Part shown: positions 55,270-64,000 of the stretch, in pieces | How positions within the stretch are numbered: position 1 is the stretch's first letter | How the letters are laid out: every line of letters begins with the position of its first letter | From: Methylobacter sp. | Lineage (GTDB): Bacteria; Pseudomonadota; Gammaproteobacteria; Methylococcales; Methylomonadaceae | Direction of reading: 5' to 3' | NCBI GenBank assembly: GCA_026399025.1 | Contig: JAPLRU010000049.1 | Coordinates: forward strand, 124,001-188,000 | Length of the DNA: 64,000 nucleotides | Translations under genes and position numbers: made by a program | Notes under the pieces: generated by a model | Database searches by the model: none | Seen by the model: only the letters and a program-made list of their open reading frames with translations | Told to the model about the DNA's origin: nothing

Positions 55270-57975
55270 ATGCTGGGCAATATGAAACTAAAAACCAAGC
55301 TTATACTGAGCTTTGGGGTGATGATCGTTCTGATTGTCGTGATCTCTGTGAAAGGCATCACGACGATAATTTCAATGGATGAGTCAATGGACAGTATCGT
55401 CGATGACCGTTTTGCTAAGGTGTTGGCGATCAACGAGGTCGTCAAACAATCGATTGATAACGGACGTTGGATGCGCCAATTGTTATTGACGAGCGACGAG
55501 GCTGAATTGACTAAAGCCAACGAGAAAATCGACAGTAACCGCGCCCGGAACAAGGAAGCGCTGGACAAGCTCGATGAAATGATCAAAAGCGAAAAAGGGC
55601 AGCAACTGGTCGAGATAGTTAAAGAGCGCCGTAAAACTCTGACCGAGAAATATGATTCCGTGCGAGCCCTGGTCAAGACCGATCGGAAGAAAGCTCAAGA
55701 AGCACTGATGACAGACTGGGGACCGGCCAATACCGAGTTCATCACTGCCTTGGATGAGCTTAGTAAATTTCAAATGGAGATGAAAGACAAGACTGTGAAA
55801 GAATCGTCCGAAAATGTTGAATCGGCGCGCGTGTTAATTATTGCACTGAGTTTGGTGTCAATTATCCTTGGGCTGAGTGTTGCTTATTTCCTCATCCGCG
55901 GAGTCATGCGCCAATTGGGCGCCGAGCCGGATGTTGTTGCCGGCTTGGCCAATAAAATTGCTGTCGGCGATCTTGGCACCGATATCGAGCTGACATCCGG
56001 TGATACCGTCAGCGTGATGTCGGCCATGAAACGAATGAGCGATACGATCAAAGCGCTGCTGGCGGAAATGGACCACATGTCCGCTGAGCACCAAAAAGGC
56101 GACATCGACGTCGTCGTTGACAGTAAAAAATTTGAAGGCAGCTACCACACCATGGCGCAAGGCGTTAACGACATGGTCAATGGCCATATTGCGGTCAAGA
56201 AAAAAGCTATGGCGGTATTCAAAGCTTTCGGCGAAGGCAACTTCGATGCGCCGATGGAACAGCTTCCCGGTAAAAAAGTTTTCATCAACAATACCATCGA
56301 ACTGGTACGCGGCAATCTGAAAGGCTTTATTAGCGATATGAATCATATGAGCACTGAACATGAGGCCGGTGACATTGACGTCAACATGGATGTCGGCAAG
56401 TTTCAGGGTGACTTTAGCGGTATGGCGCAAGGCGTTAACGACATGGTCAATGGCCATATTGCGGTCAAGAAAAAAGCTATGGCGGTATTCAAAGCTTTCG
56501 GCGAAGGCAACTTCGATGCACCGATGGAACAGCTTCCCGGTAAAAAAGCCTTTATCAATGACACTATAGAATTGGTGCGCGGTAATTTGAAAGCACTAAT
56601 GGCCGATACTGATAGACTGATTAATGCTGCTGCTGACGGTCAGCTCGATACTCGTGCCGATGCGTCTAAACATCAGGGCGACTTCCGCAAGCTGATACAA
56701 GGCATCAACGATATTGTCACTAATATCGCCGAACCGATGCAGGTCACGTCCGGCTACATCAACCAGATCACCCAAGGTGTCATTCCCGCGACCATTACGA
56801 CCGAATACAAGGGTGAGTATCTCGTCATCAGGAACAATCTTAATGCCATGCTGAAGATGATGAGCGATTTGCTGGGCCAGACCGACATAATCATCAAGGC
56901 GGCCGGGGATGGAGATCTGGATACACGCGCCAACGCCGAGCTGTTTCAGGGCGGCTGGAATCAACTGGTGGCAGGTGTAAACAAGACATTGGATGACGTG
57001 ATTGGTCCCGTGAACGAAGTTGTGTCAGTTCTCATCGAAATGGAGAAGGGTGACCTTACTCGAACTGTTGAAGGCAATTACAAAGGGCAGCTGAAAGATT
57101 TTAAGGATACGGTCAACAATACCATTGCCAGAATTTCGCAAGTCATTAATGAAGTTTATGGCGCTGCTGCCAGCATCGCCTCCGCCAGTGAGCAGGTTTC
57201 CGCCACGGCCCAAAGCATGAGCCAAGCGACCAGTGAACAAGCGGCGAGCGTTGAAGAAACCAGCGCTTCCATTGAACAAATGTCGGCTTCTATCGATCAG
57301 AATACTGAAAACGCCAAAGTCACCGAGGGTATGGCCACCCAAGCCAGCAGCGAAGCCGTGCAAGGCGGCGAAGCCGTTAAACAGACGGTGAGCGCGATGA
57401 AGAGCATCGCCGGGAAAATCGGCATCATTGACGATATTGCTTACCAAACCAACTTGCTGGCTTTGAACGCAGCGATTGAAGCCGCCCGCGCCGGTGAACA
57501 CGGCAGGGGGTTTGCCGTGGTCGCCGCCGAAGTGCGCAAACTGGCGGAGCGCAGCCAGATTGCCGCACAGGAAATCGGTGAGCTGGCCGAAAGCAGTGTC
57601 GACATGGCCGAAAGCGCCGGTAAGCTCTTGGATACCATCGTACCCTCGATCAAGAAAACCTCCGCTTTGGTGCAGGAGATTTCGGCGGCCTCTGAAGAGC
57701 AGTCGGCCGGCGTAGGTCAAATTAATTCCGCGATGGATCAGCTCAACCAGATCACCCAGCAGAATGCCAGTTCTTCGGAACAGTTGGCCGCCACCTCGGA
57801 AGAAATGAGCGGGCAGGCGGCGCAGTTACAGGAGCTTATGGCCTTTTTTACGCTCACTGACAGTGCCGTTGCGACACCGGCAGATCCCCATAAAATCAAG
57901 CCATTCAAAGCGCCGCTTAAAAAAACGGCGGCGCCAAAGTATGTGTCTAATGAAGCTGAATTCGTGAAATTTTAG
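55270..57975 (+). CDS. MCP with tandem HAMP-like modules
   Basis: From the ATG at 55270 (AAGGGG site) it has 901 residues. Two membrane helices ([20 protein letters not shown] and [20 protein letters not shown]) enclose a four-helix periplasmic sensor. Then come several HAMP/HAMP-like units (about 230-630), of which two adjacent ones are near-perfect copies, and a signalling domain with [20 protein letters not shown] and [20 protein letters not shown]. The C-terminus ends NEAEFVKF, which could be a variant CheR-docking tail. Between cheA and cheW, so the main receptor of this system. Confidence 0.93.
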   Translation: MLGNMKLKTKLILSFGVMIVLIVVISVKGITTIISMDESMDSIVDDRFAKVLAINEVVKQSIDNGRWMRQLLLTSDEAELTKANEKIDSNRARNKEALDKLDEMIKSEKGQQLVEIVKERRKTLTEKYDSVRALVKTDRKKAQEALMTDWGPANTEFITALDELSKFQMEMKDKTVKESSENVESARVLIIALSLVSIILGLSVAYFLIRGVMRQLGAEPDVVAGLANKIAVGDLGTDIELTSGDTVSVMSAMKRMSDTIKALLAEMDHMSAEHQKGDIDVVVDSKKFEGSYHTMAQGVNDMVNGHIAVKKKAMAVFKAFGEGNFDAPMEQLPGKKVFINNTIELVRGNLKGFISDMNHMSTEHEAGDIDVNMDVGKFQGDFSGMAQGVNDMVNGHIAVKKKAMAVFKAFGEGNFDAPMEQLPGKKAFINDTIELVRGNLKALMADTDRLINAAADGQLDTRADASKHQGDFRKLIQGINDIVTNIAEPMQVTSGYINQITQGVIPATITTEYKGEYLVIRNNLNAMLKMMSDLLGQTDIIIKAAGDGDLDTRANAELFQGGWNQLVAGVNKTLDDVIGPVNEVVSVLIEMEKGDLTRTVEGNYKGQLKDFKDTVNNTIARISQVINEVYGAAASIASASEQVSATAQSMSQATSEQAASVEETSASIEQMSASIDQNTENAKVTEGMATQASSEAVQGGEAVKQTVSAMKSIAGKIGIIDDIAYQTNLLALNAAIEAARAGEHGRGFAVVAAEVRKLAERSQIAAQEIGELAESSVDMAESAGKLLDTIVPSIKKTSALVQEISAASEEQSAGVGQINSAMDQLNQITQQNASSSEQLAATSEEMSGQAAQLQELMAFFTLTDSAVATPADPHKIKPFKAPLKKTAAPKYVSNEAEFVKF
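56152..56548 (+). repeat. near-perfect 127-bp direct repeat inside the MCP gene
   Basis: 56152-56278 and 56422-56548 are identical except one base (G at 56250, A at 56520), with a 270-bp (90-codon) period. The repeat covers [20 protein letters not shown] and the following [20 protein letters not shown]. The sequence between the repeats is more diverged, so the identity reflects recent duplication or gene conversion. Confidence 0.95.
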
Positions 57976-57984
57976 GAGGCGGCT

Positions 57985-58554
57985 ATGGCGACTTATACAT
58001 CAGCGGAACAGACATTATCGGTCGTGGCCGCCAGTCCGGAACTGGAGGAACAGCAACAATACCTGACTTTTGTATTGGGCGGCGAAACCTATGCCGTCAG
58101 CATCCTTCGGATCAAGGAAATTATTCAATACGGCCAATTAACCGAAGTGCCGAGGATGCCGGGTTTTATTCGCGGGGTCATTAACCTGAGAGGCAGCGTG
58201 GTGCCGGTGATTGACTTGAGCGTGCGTTTCGGCAAGCCGCCTACTGCGGAGGGACGACGTAACTGCATCATCATTATCGAAGTGGCGATAGAAGCAAAAA
58301 ACCAGCATATCGGCATCATGGTGGATGCGGTGAACGCGGTGCTGGATATTCCGGCTAACGAGATCGAACCGGCTCCGACCTTCGGTACCGACATCCGCGC
58401 CGATTTTATTGCCGGCATGGGCAAAATTAACGGCAAGTTTGTGATTATCCTGAATATCCAGCATGTGCTGTCGATGGATGATATGGCCGCATTGGTTACG
58501 GCGGGAGGGGCTTCGCTAACCGAGTTGTCGCAGCCTAAGTTGTCGACCGGATAA
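57985..58554 (+). CDS. cheW: CheW coupling protein
   Basis: 189 residues, one CheW (SH3-like pair) domain: YLTFVLGGETYAVSILRIKE, RMPGFIRGVINLRGSVVPVI and MGKINGKFVIILNIQHVLS. Links receptors to CheA. Starts 10 bp after the MCP stop with an AGGAGG site, so it is co-expressed. Confidence 0.95.
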   Translation: MATYTSAEQTLSVVAASPELEEQQQYLTFVLGGETYAVSILRIKEIIQYGQLTEVPRMPGFIRGVINLRGSVVPVIDLSVRFGKPPTAEGRRNCIIIIEVAIEAKNQHIGIMVDAVNAVLDIPANEIEPAPTFGTDIRADFIAGMGKINGKFVIILNIQHVLSMDDMAALVTAGGASLTELSQPKLSTG

Positions 58555-58689
58555 ATAGTAGAGGCGCGCTATCAGCCTAAACGTCGCTCCGGTCTGCACA
58601 TACAAATTAGCAAAAGCCTGAAGATATTAAACAGCTGCGTTTTACCGTGAACTTTAATTTTATGCAGTATCAATAAGCGGAATGAAAAC

Positions 58690-59526
58690 ATGAGCGCCCA
58701 AATAACGTATAAACCTAACTTCGCCGCCGTGGTGTTGCAAGAGGATGAATTCGCGTTGTTCCGCGATCTGATCTATCGCATTGCCGGTATTTGGATGTCG
58801 CCTTCTAAAAAGCTGCTGGTGATCTGCCGCTTGGCGAAACGACTCAAGCATTACGGATTGGAAAGCTACGGCGACTATTTTCAGATGATTACCGGAACCG
58901 GAGGCAAGCAGGAATTGCAAATGGCGGTGGATTTGCTGACCACCAACGAGACGTACTTTTTCCGTGAACCTAAACATTTCGAGTTTTTAAGCGAGCACAT
59001 TTTACCCCGACACAAACCCGGTAGGGCCTTACGCATTTGGAGTGCGGCCTGTTCCAGCGGCGAAGAGCCTTATAGTATTGCGATGCTGCTGGATCAAGCA
59101 TTAGACCATGCACCGTGGGAAATTATTGCCACCGATCTGAATATGCAAGTGCTGGAAAAGGCGCGTAGCGGCCTTTACTCGATAAAGTCGATAAGCCAAA
59201 TCCCCGGTTCATATTTGTCAAGTTACTGTCTTAAAGGCACCGGCGCCTGGAAAGAGCACTTGCTGATCGAGCGCAAACTGCGCGAGCGCGTACAGTTCAT
59301 GCACTATAACCTGACCGAAACGCCGCCGAAGCTGGGCGAGTTTGATCTGATATTTCTACGCAATGTCATGATCTATTTCAATCAGGAGACCAAGCGTCAA
59401 GTTGTAGCGCGCTTGCTATCGCTGCTGCGCCCTGAAGGGCATGTTTTCATCGGTCATTCCGAAACCCTGAAAGGTATCAGCAATGATCTACGGCTGGTGC
59501 AGCCGGGCGTTTACCTGAAGTCCTGA
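58690..59526 (+). CDS. cheR: chemotaxis methyltransferase CheR
   Basis: SAM-dependent methylation of receptor glutamates. 278 residues: N-terminal helical domain, then the methyltransferase with TTNETYFFREPKHFEFLSEH, IWSAACSSGEEPYSIAMLL (SAM loop) and FDLIFLRNVMIYFNQE. No C-terminal TPR. 135 bp after cheW, so it may have its own signals. Followed by the cheB remnant. Confidence 0.96.
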   Translation: MSAQITYKPNFAAVVLQEDEFALFRDLIYRIAGIWMSPSKKLLVICRLAKRLKHYGLESYGDYFQMITGTGGKQELQMAVDLLTTNETYFFREPKHFEFLSEHILPRHKPGRALRIWSAACSSGEEPYSIAMLLDQALDHAPWEIIATDLNMQVLEKARSGLYSIKSISQIPGSYLSSYCLKGTGAWKEHLLIERKLRERVQFMHYNLTETPPKLGEFDLIFLRNVMIYFNQETKRQVVARLLSLLRPEGHVFIGHSETLKGISNDLRLVQPGVYLKS

Positions 59527-59584
59527 AATACATTTTATTTAACGCTATTTTTCAGTCCGGAGAGCACCAACAGAGGAGACGGGG

Positions 59585-59726
59585 ATGACTCAAATCAAGG
59601 TACTGATAATGGATGATTCCGCCGGAAGAGTTGCAGATGTTTAAACAAGCAGTGAAACCGAGTGCATTAAACATAGAAATACCGACAGATAAAATTGCTC
59701 ATGAATTTGTAGTGTATGGAGGTTAG
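59585..59726 (+). pseudogene. cheB remnant (5' and 3' ends joined)
   Basis: [13 protein letters not shown] is the start of CheB (the intact gene has [13 protein letters not shown]), followed after a frameshifting join by EELQMFKQAVKPS and PTDKIAHEFVVYGG, which matches the end of CheB ([12 protein letters not shown]). Almost the entire gene is deleted. The preceding GGAGACGGGG leader also resembles that of cheB. Confirms that cheB once followed cheR here. Confidence 0.8.
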
Positions 59727-60591
59727 GGAAGATTTGATTAGATAAATCCCCCTCCCCCTTTTACAAAGGAGTAGGTGATCGCTTACTTAATGCCGAGTTT
59801 AAGTTATTAGTTTAAAGGGCCGGTCGAGTTTCCTGGGGCAATGGGCAGCGACTTCAGGTCACAAGGCGTATTACTGAAATAGCAGGCTGAAAGCGAAAAA
59901 AATCTGCCGGCCTGCGCAGTTTTCGGGAAAGTGCAAATCTTGTTCTTTAATATCAGCGGCTCTGAGTTTTTTGATCTTTATGTTGTCGAAGCTGCTTCCG
60001 GTTTGCCTGAGTTTTTAAGAAAGACTTGGCAGACAGAGCGCTTGCGCCTTGAGCTCTACGGTCGTCTGATCAACATCGAGCGCGTGCAGGAACCGACCGC
60101 CGACGCTATCGAAACGGTCATGTTGGCGGCGGACGATCACGCTATGAACGAAAAAGTTAGGTATTGATCGGGCTTAAGCAGAGCCGGAAAAGAAGAATCG
60201 GGGGAAATCAAGGAAAATGATTATCGAGAGGCCGGTGTTGGCAATCGACCGATTTTCTACGGGAGAACACGTTCAATAATAGGGCGAAGTGAGCGCAGTG
60301 CTGGAGATTGGCGAGACGGTCTTAAACCGAAGGAAGGAGTAATCGAATGGAGCCGGCTTAATACTTCGTAAGTAACAAGTAAGCAATCGGAAAAAACTGA
60401 TGAAAATTTATCAGCAAGTAACCGATGTGGAACATATTCTTAGCGATAGTGACTCTATTGTGTTCAATTAAGCAAGAAGCGAAGTATTGATGCTTATCCG
60501 ACAGGCTCCTAGGTAATTTAGATCGATTTAGATCCGGATATCGCCCGATTATTTTTTACCTTGTCAGTTGGAAAACGACGGGAGCTTACTT
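59727..60591. other. 865-bp stretch with little coding support
   Basis: A plus frame from a GTG at 59931 to 60167 (78 residues, starting MQILFFNISGSEFFDLYVVE) is open and slightly helical but matches no family I know; it may be a decayed gene. A 23-codon frame at 60400 is too short to support. No RNA gene or repeat is seen. The end contains the ribosome-binding site of the next gene. Confidence 0.4.
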
Positions 60592-63024
60592 ATGAAAGAG
60601 ATTATTCAAAAAGACGAGCATTCAATCACGGCCGGCTCGATTAAACGGCTGGTACTGGCATTGTTCAGCACCCTTTTTGTCACGACGGTGATTACGCAAT
60701 GGGCCGTTCAAATGTTAGAGCCATTTCCGCAGTGGGGCGAATATGCGCTTTATTCAATTTTGTTTCTGTGTTTTGCGCTTCCCAGTCTTTATTTTTTCGA
60801 GTTGCGCCAGCTGACCGTTTTCAAGGAAAAATTGGACCAAGCGGAACGCAGTGTGCTGATTACCTCCGAATATTTGAACCACCTCATTGCCTCCAGTTCG
60901 GTGATACTGTTTTCGATGCGGGTGAAGGGCAATCAGTTGTACCCGGAATGGGTTAATTATGACGACCTTTACCGCTTGTTGGGCTATTCCCAGGAAGAAG
61001 TCATGCAGCCGAATTGGTGGCAGAGATGTTTGCATCCTCAAGATTTAGAGCATGTGCTGGCTACGACGGAAAAATTATTCGAGGGCGAATCGGTCGCTTG
61101 CGACTATCGCTTCATGCACAAGAACGGTAGTGAAGTTTGGATACATGATGAGCAAAAGCCGGTGCACTATCAGGAGGATGGCAAGCCGAGGCATGTGTTG
61201 TGCATCTGGTACGACATCAGCCGACAGAAAATGCTGGAACGGGAACTGAATATCGCCAGTCATATGTTTGATTCACACGAGGGGATTATTATTACCGATG
61301 CCAACATGGTGATCCAGCGGGTGAATCCGGCCTTTACCCGGATCACCGGATATAGCGCCGAAGAGATGGTCGGAAAAATACCTGAAATACTCAATTCCGG
61401 TCGGCAAGATGCCAAGTTTTATCGCGCTATGGGGCAAAAAATTCAAAGAGACGGCTACTGGCAAGGAGAAATCTGGAATAAACGCAAGAATGGCGAAATA
61501 TATCCCGAATGGTCGACTATCACCGCGATTAAGGATGACGCTGGTAATGTCACTCACCATGTCGCTACCTTCTACGATATTACCGATAGCAATGGCGCGG
61601 AGGAGCGTATCCGCATTCTGGCTTTTTACGATCCGCTGACCAGACTGCCTAACCGCCGTTTGCTGCAAGACCGTATAGATCAGGCTATTGCCGGTAGCGC
61701 ACGATCCCGGCAGCACGGCGCGCTATTGTTTCTGGATTTGGATCGATTCAAAATTCTTAATGACACTTACGGTCATAATATGGGCGATCAACTGCTGCTG
61801 GAAGTGTCGCGAAGGTTACAGTCCTGTGTCCGTGAAGACGACACCATTGCCCGTCTGGGCGGAGACGAGTTTGTGATGATACTCAACAAATTGGATAAAT
61901 ACGCCACTAAAGCAAACGGCCAGGCAAAAAAACTGGCTGAAATGATTCGTGAAGCTTTGGCAAAGCCTTATCACTTATTGGTTCCGTTTAACCAGTCCCA
62001 AGCCGGCATTACTTATCACTCCAGCGCCAGCATAGGGGTTGTGCTGTTTTTGGGGCATGAGAGCAGCACCGAAGAGCTGATGAAATACGCCGATCTCGCT
62101 ATGTACGAAGCCAAGCATGCCGGGCGCGACGCGGTGTGTATTTTCGATCCGGGCATGCAGACGGATATTATGGCGCGCGCCGGTTTAGAAGAGGATCTGC
62201 ATCGCGGCTTGCAGGAAAAACAATTTATTCTTCACTACCAACCTCAGGTGGATAGAGACGGCCGTCTAATAGGTTCGGAGGCTCTGGTGCGTTGGCAGCA
62301 TCCGCTACGAGGCATGGTCTCTCCGGCCGATTTCATTCCCTTGGCCGAGGAAAGCGGACTGATCCTGCCTCTGGGGATTTGGGTGTTGGAATCGGCTTGC
62401 ATTCAGTTGGCAAGCTGGGAAGCTCAGCCGGAAACGGCGGATCTGACGCTGGCAGTGAATGTCAGCGCCAAACAGTTTCGCCAAGCCGATTTCGTCGATC
62501 AAGTGTCGGCGGTGCTTGATCGCACCGGCGCGAATCCTTACAAGCTCAAGCTGGAACTTACCGAAAGCCTGTTGGTATCGAATGTGGAGGACATTATTAC
62601 CAAAATGGCCACACTGAAAGCGAAGGGGGTGTCTTTTTCGCTGGACGATTTCGGCACCGGTTATTCATCGTTGACCTACCTGAAGCGATTGCCGCTGGAT
62701 CAACTGAAAATCGACCAAAGTTTCGTCAGAGATGTCCTGATCGATCTGAACGATGCCGCCATTGCAAAAATGATCGTCGCCTTAGCTGAGAGCATGGGCT
62801 TATCGGTTATCGCCGAAGGGGTGGAAAATGATGAGCAGCGGGGCTTTCTCGCCGATCAGGGCTGTCATGCCTATCAGGGCTATTTGTTTAGCCATCCGCT
62901 GCCGGTGGAACAGTTTAATCTTTATGCACAGGAGAGGAATAGGCAACAACAGGAGGTTGATTTGAACGGACCGCTGGTTGCCGATTTCTCGCGCCGCCTA
63001 TATCGAATCGGCACCTTGGTTTAA
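60592..63024 (+). CDS. membrane PAS-GGDEF-EAL c-di-GMP turnover protein
   Basis: From the ATG at 60592 (GGGAG site) it has 810 residues. Two membrane helices lie near the N-terminus (IKRLVLALFSTLFVTTVITQ and WGEYALYSILFLCFALPSLY) with little periplasmic loop. Two PAS domains with PAC ends follow (about 100-340). The GGDEF domain has intact RLGGDEFVMIL with an RxxD inhibitory site (REDD) five residues upstream. The EAL domain has GSEALVRWQHP, ESLLVSNVEDI and LDDFGTGYSSL. Both active sites look intact, so it may make, break or only regulate c-di-GMP; the net activity cannot be told. Confidence 0.93.
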   Translation: MKEIIQKDEHSITAGSIKRLVLALFSTLFVTTVITQWAVQMLEPFPQWGEYALYSILFLCFALPSLYFFELRQLTVFKEKLDQAERSVLITSEYLNHLIASSSVILFSMRVKGNQLYPEWVNYDDLYRLLGYSQEEVMQPNWWQRCLHPQDLEHVLATTEKLFEGESVACDYRFMHKNGSEVWIHDEQKPVHYQEDGKPRHVLCIWYDISRQKMLERELNIASHMFDSHEGIIITDANMVIQRVNPAFTRITGYSAEEMVGKIPEILNSGRQDAKFYRAMGQKIQRDGYWQGEIWNKRKNGEIYPEWSTITAIKDDAGNVTHHVATFYDITDSNGAEERIRILAFYDPLTRLPNRRLLQDRIDQAIAGSARSRQHGALLFLDLDRFKILNDTYGHNMGDQLLLEVSRRLQSCVREDDTIARLGGDEFVMILNKLDKYATKANGQAKKLAEMIREALAKPYHLLVPFNQSQAGITYHSSASIGVVLFLGHESSTEELMKYADLAMYEAKHAGRDAVCIFDPGMQTDIMARAGLEEDLHRGLQEKQFILHYQPQVDRDGRLIGSEALVRWQHPLRGMVSPADFIPLAEESGLILPLGIWVLESACIQLASWEAQPETADLTLAVNVSAKQFRQADFVDQVSAVLDRTGANPYKLKLELTESLLVSNVEDIITKMATLKAKGVSFSLDDFGTGYSSLTYLKRLPLDQLKIDQSFVRDVLIDLNDAAIAKMIVALAESMGLSVIAEGVENDEQRGFLADQGCHAYQGYLFSHPLPVEQFNLYAQERNRQQQEVDLNGPLVADFSRRLYRIGTLV

Positions 63025-63159
63025 CCGAAAAAAGTAAGCCGGACAAAATTCCAGGCCATTATTAAAGCATCTCACACAGCAAAAGCTTGTGAAAAAGCAA
63101 ATAAGTGGCGGTGCTTTAAACAACGGCCGAAAACCTTTGTTCGCTGTGCGCCCGCCGTT

Positions 63160-64000
63160 TTACGAGTAAAAATCCTCAAACTTTTCGATGAAAAGCGTCA
63201 GTTTATCGTCGGGCAAATGATTGATGCCCGCCGCCGCTTTACGTCCTCCGCCGCTTGGAAACGCGGAACATAGCTCGTCGGCGCCGATTTTATTAGCGAG
63301 CGGCGCTCTGACGCCAACTTGATAATCGTTGCCCGCATTATGGGTGATGACGGCGTGGGCTCGGTTTGGATTAAGATTGGCCAGAAAATTTCCGAATACG
63401 CCGTTGACGCGCCGCGCCCAGATAGTATCGGGCAAGACGTATACCGCAACGGCATCGCTTTGATATTCCGGGGCAATGCGTTGAGCGCTTGCCATATCTT
63501 CTTCATAACCTTGTTTCAGTTGGCTGAAAATACCATGGTTGTTATGGATAAAATCGAACGGCGAAGGATAGCCGGCCATTTCCAGATACAGTTTATCCGG
63601 GGCAAAATGCAGGTCCTCAATACAGCTGCCGTAACCGTTATAGTTGATGTAGATGCCCAGATTCTCCAGGCTTTCGAGTTCCGTTCGGCTTAATTGCAAT
63701 GTGGCCGCCAGTTGTTCGGCGCTAGGGTTTAAATTGTCGCCAAAGGCCGCGGTTATGGCCCATAACGGATATTTCCCGTTAAGATAGCGGTTGACCAGTA
63801 GACTGGTGCAGGTCGCGCTGTCGGTATCGATGATGGTGTGTAGGTGGGGATGGCTTGGGATATCGCCGGACTGATGGTGATCGACATAAAAAATATGCGC
63901 ACCTTGGCTTAAAAACTCATTAACCCGCGCGCAGTTTTTTTGTAAGGAGACATCCAGCACGGTCAGTCGATCGCCCGAGCTGACGCGGAGTTTATCCAGC
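63160..64000 (-). CDS. DHH-family phosphoesterase (5' partial)
   Basis: About 279 residues visible; the frame stays open to the window edge, so the start lies beyond 64000. The DHH signature is in FYVDHHQSGDIP and the C-terminal DHHA1 motif is FPSGGGRKAAAGI. Both are typical of RecJ/NrnA-like nucleases and small-nucleotide phosphatases. Which substrate (oligoribonucleotide, pAp or c-di-nucleotide) is not decided. Convergent with the GGDEF-EAL gene. Confidence 0.85.
   Translation of the reverse strand, partial: LDKLRVSSGDRLTVLDVSLQKNCARVNEFLSQGAHIFYVDHHQSGDIPSHPHLHTIIDTDSATCTSLLVNRYLNGKYPLWAITAAFGDNLNPSAEQLAATLQLSRTELESLENLGIYINYNGYGSCIEDLHFAPDKLYLEMAGYPSPFDFIHNNHGIFSQLKQGYEEDMASAQRIAPEYQSDAVAVYVLPDTIWARRVNGVFGNFLANLNPNRAHAVITHNAGNDYQVGVRAPLANKIGADELCSAFPSGGGRKAAAGINHLPDDKLTLFIEKFEDFYS

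Noticed and set aside
1-64000. tRNA or rRNA genes
   Set aside because: No cloverleaf or rRNA sequence was recognised in any of the gaps.

Overview
The window comes from a gammaproteobacterial (type I, Methylococcales) methanotroph. The decisive evidence is a complete soluble methane monooxygenase (sMMO) operon on the minus strand. Its MmoX keeps all six di-iron ligands at the same residue numbers as the Methylococcus capsulatus protein. The housekeeping order trpF-trpB-trpA-accD-folC-dedD-cvpA-purF-metZ, also on the minus strand, is a gammaproteobacterial arrangement. Genus cannot be fixed from the sequence alone.

Layout. (1) 1-3.1 kb: end of a Spy/CpxP-like gene, proS, and dusA facing it across a long hairpin. 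(2) 3.15-6.6 kb: a small accessory region abutting the 5' end of dusA, with a broken integrase, a hicAB toxin-antitoxin pair with a palindromic operator, two small membrane proteins and a ParB-domain protein. This looks like the residue of an element inserted at dusA. (3) 6.7-9.5 kb: GNAT acetyltransferase, aldo/keto reductase and an FHS-family sugar transporter. (4) 9.7-19 kb: the Met/Pur/Fol/Acc/Trp housekeeping run. (5) 19-21.8 kb: two lipoproteins, a KGG-repeat stress protein and a small CxxC protein. (6) 22-31.6 kb: mmoX-Y-B-Z-D-C, an extra small gene, mmoG, a terminator, then mmoR. A consensus sigma-54 promoter lies 115 nt upstream of mmoX, with TGTC/GACA inverted repeats at about -113 and -206. 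A possible small RNA runs the opposite way from the same intergenic region. An unusual 430-bp spacer with a C13A9 tract and a large inverted repeat separates mmoZ from mmoD. (7) 32.2-42 kb: an unrecognised repeat protein, then a signalling block: response regulator-PAS, HDOD, hemerythrin-PAS-histidine kinase, response regulator with a degenerate HD-GYP domain, and, on the opposite strand, an NCS1 permease fused to a PAS histidine kinase. (8) 42.9-59.7 kb: a multi-PAS NarX-type kinase with two near-duplicate NarL-type regulators, plus a chemotaxis system (cheY, cheD, cheB, MCP, STAS, cheA, poly-HAMP MCP, cheW, cheR). Broken second copies of an MCP, cheY and cheB show that this chemotaxis locus was duplicated and then lost genes in a complementary way. 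(9) 60.6-64 kb: a PAS-GGDEF-EAL protein and the 5'-truncated end of a DHH-family phosphoesterase.

How the parts work together. MmoR (sigma-54 activator) and MmoG (GroEL-like) serve expression and assembly of the sMMO hydroxylase (XYZ), its regulatory protein (B), reductase (C) and MmoD. The hemerythrin, PAS and c-di-GMP proteins next door suggest oxygen or redox sensing, and the Che proteins suggest taxis. No direct link between these signalling genes and sMMO is visible apart from adjacency. All coordinates and motifs were read by eye; no similarity search was run.
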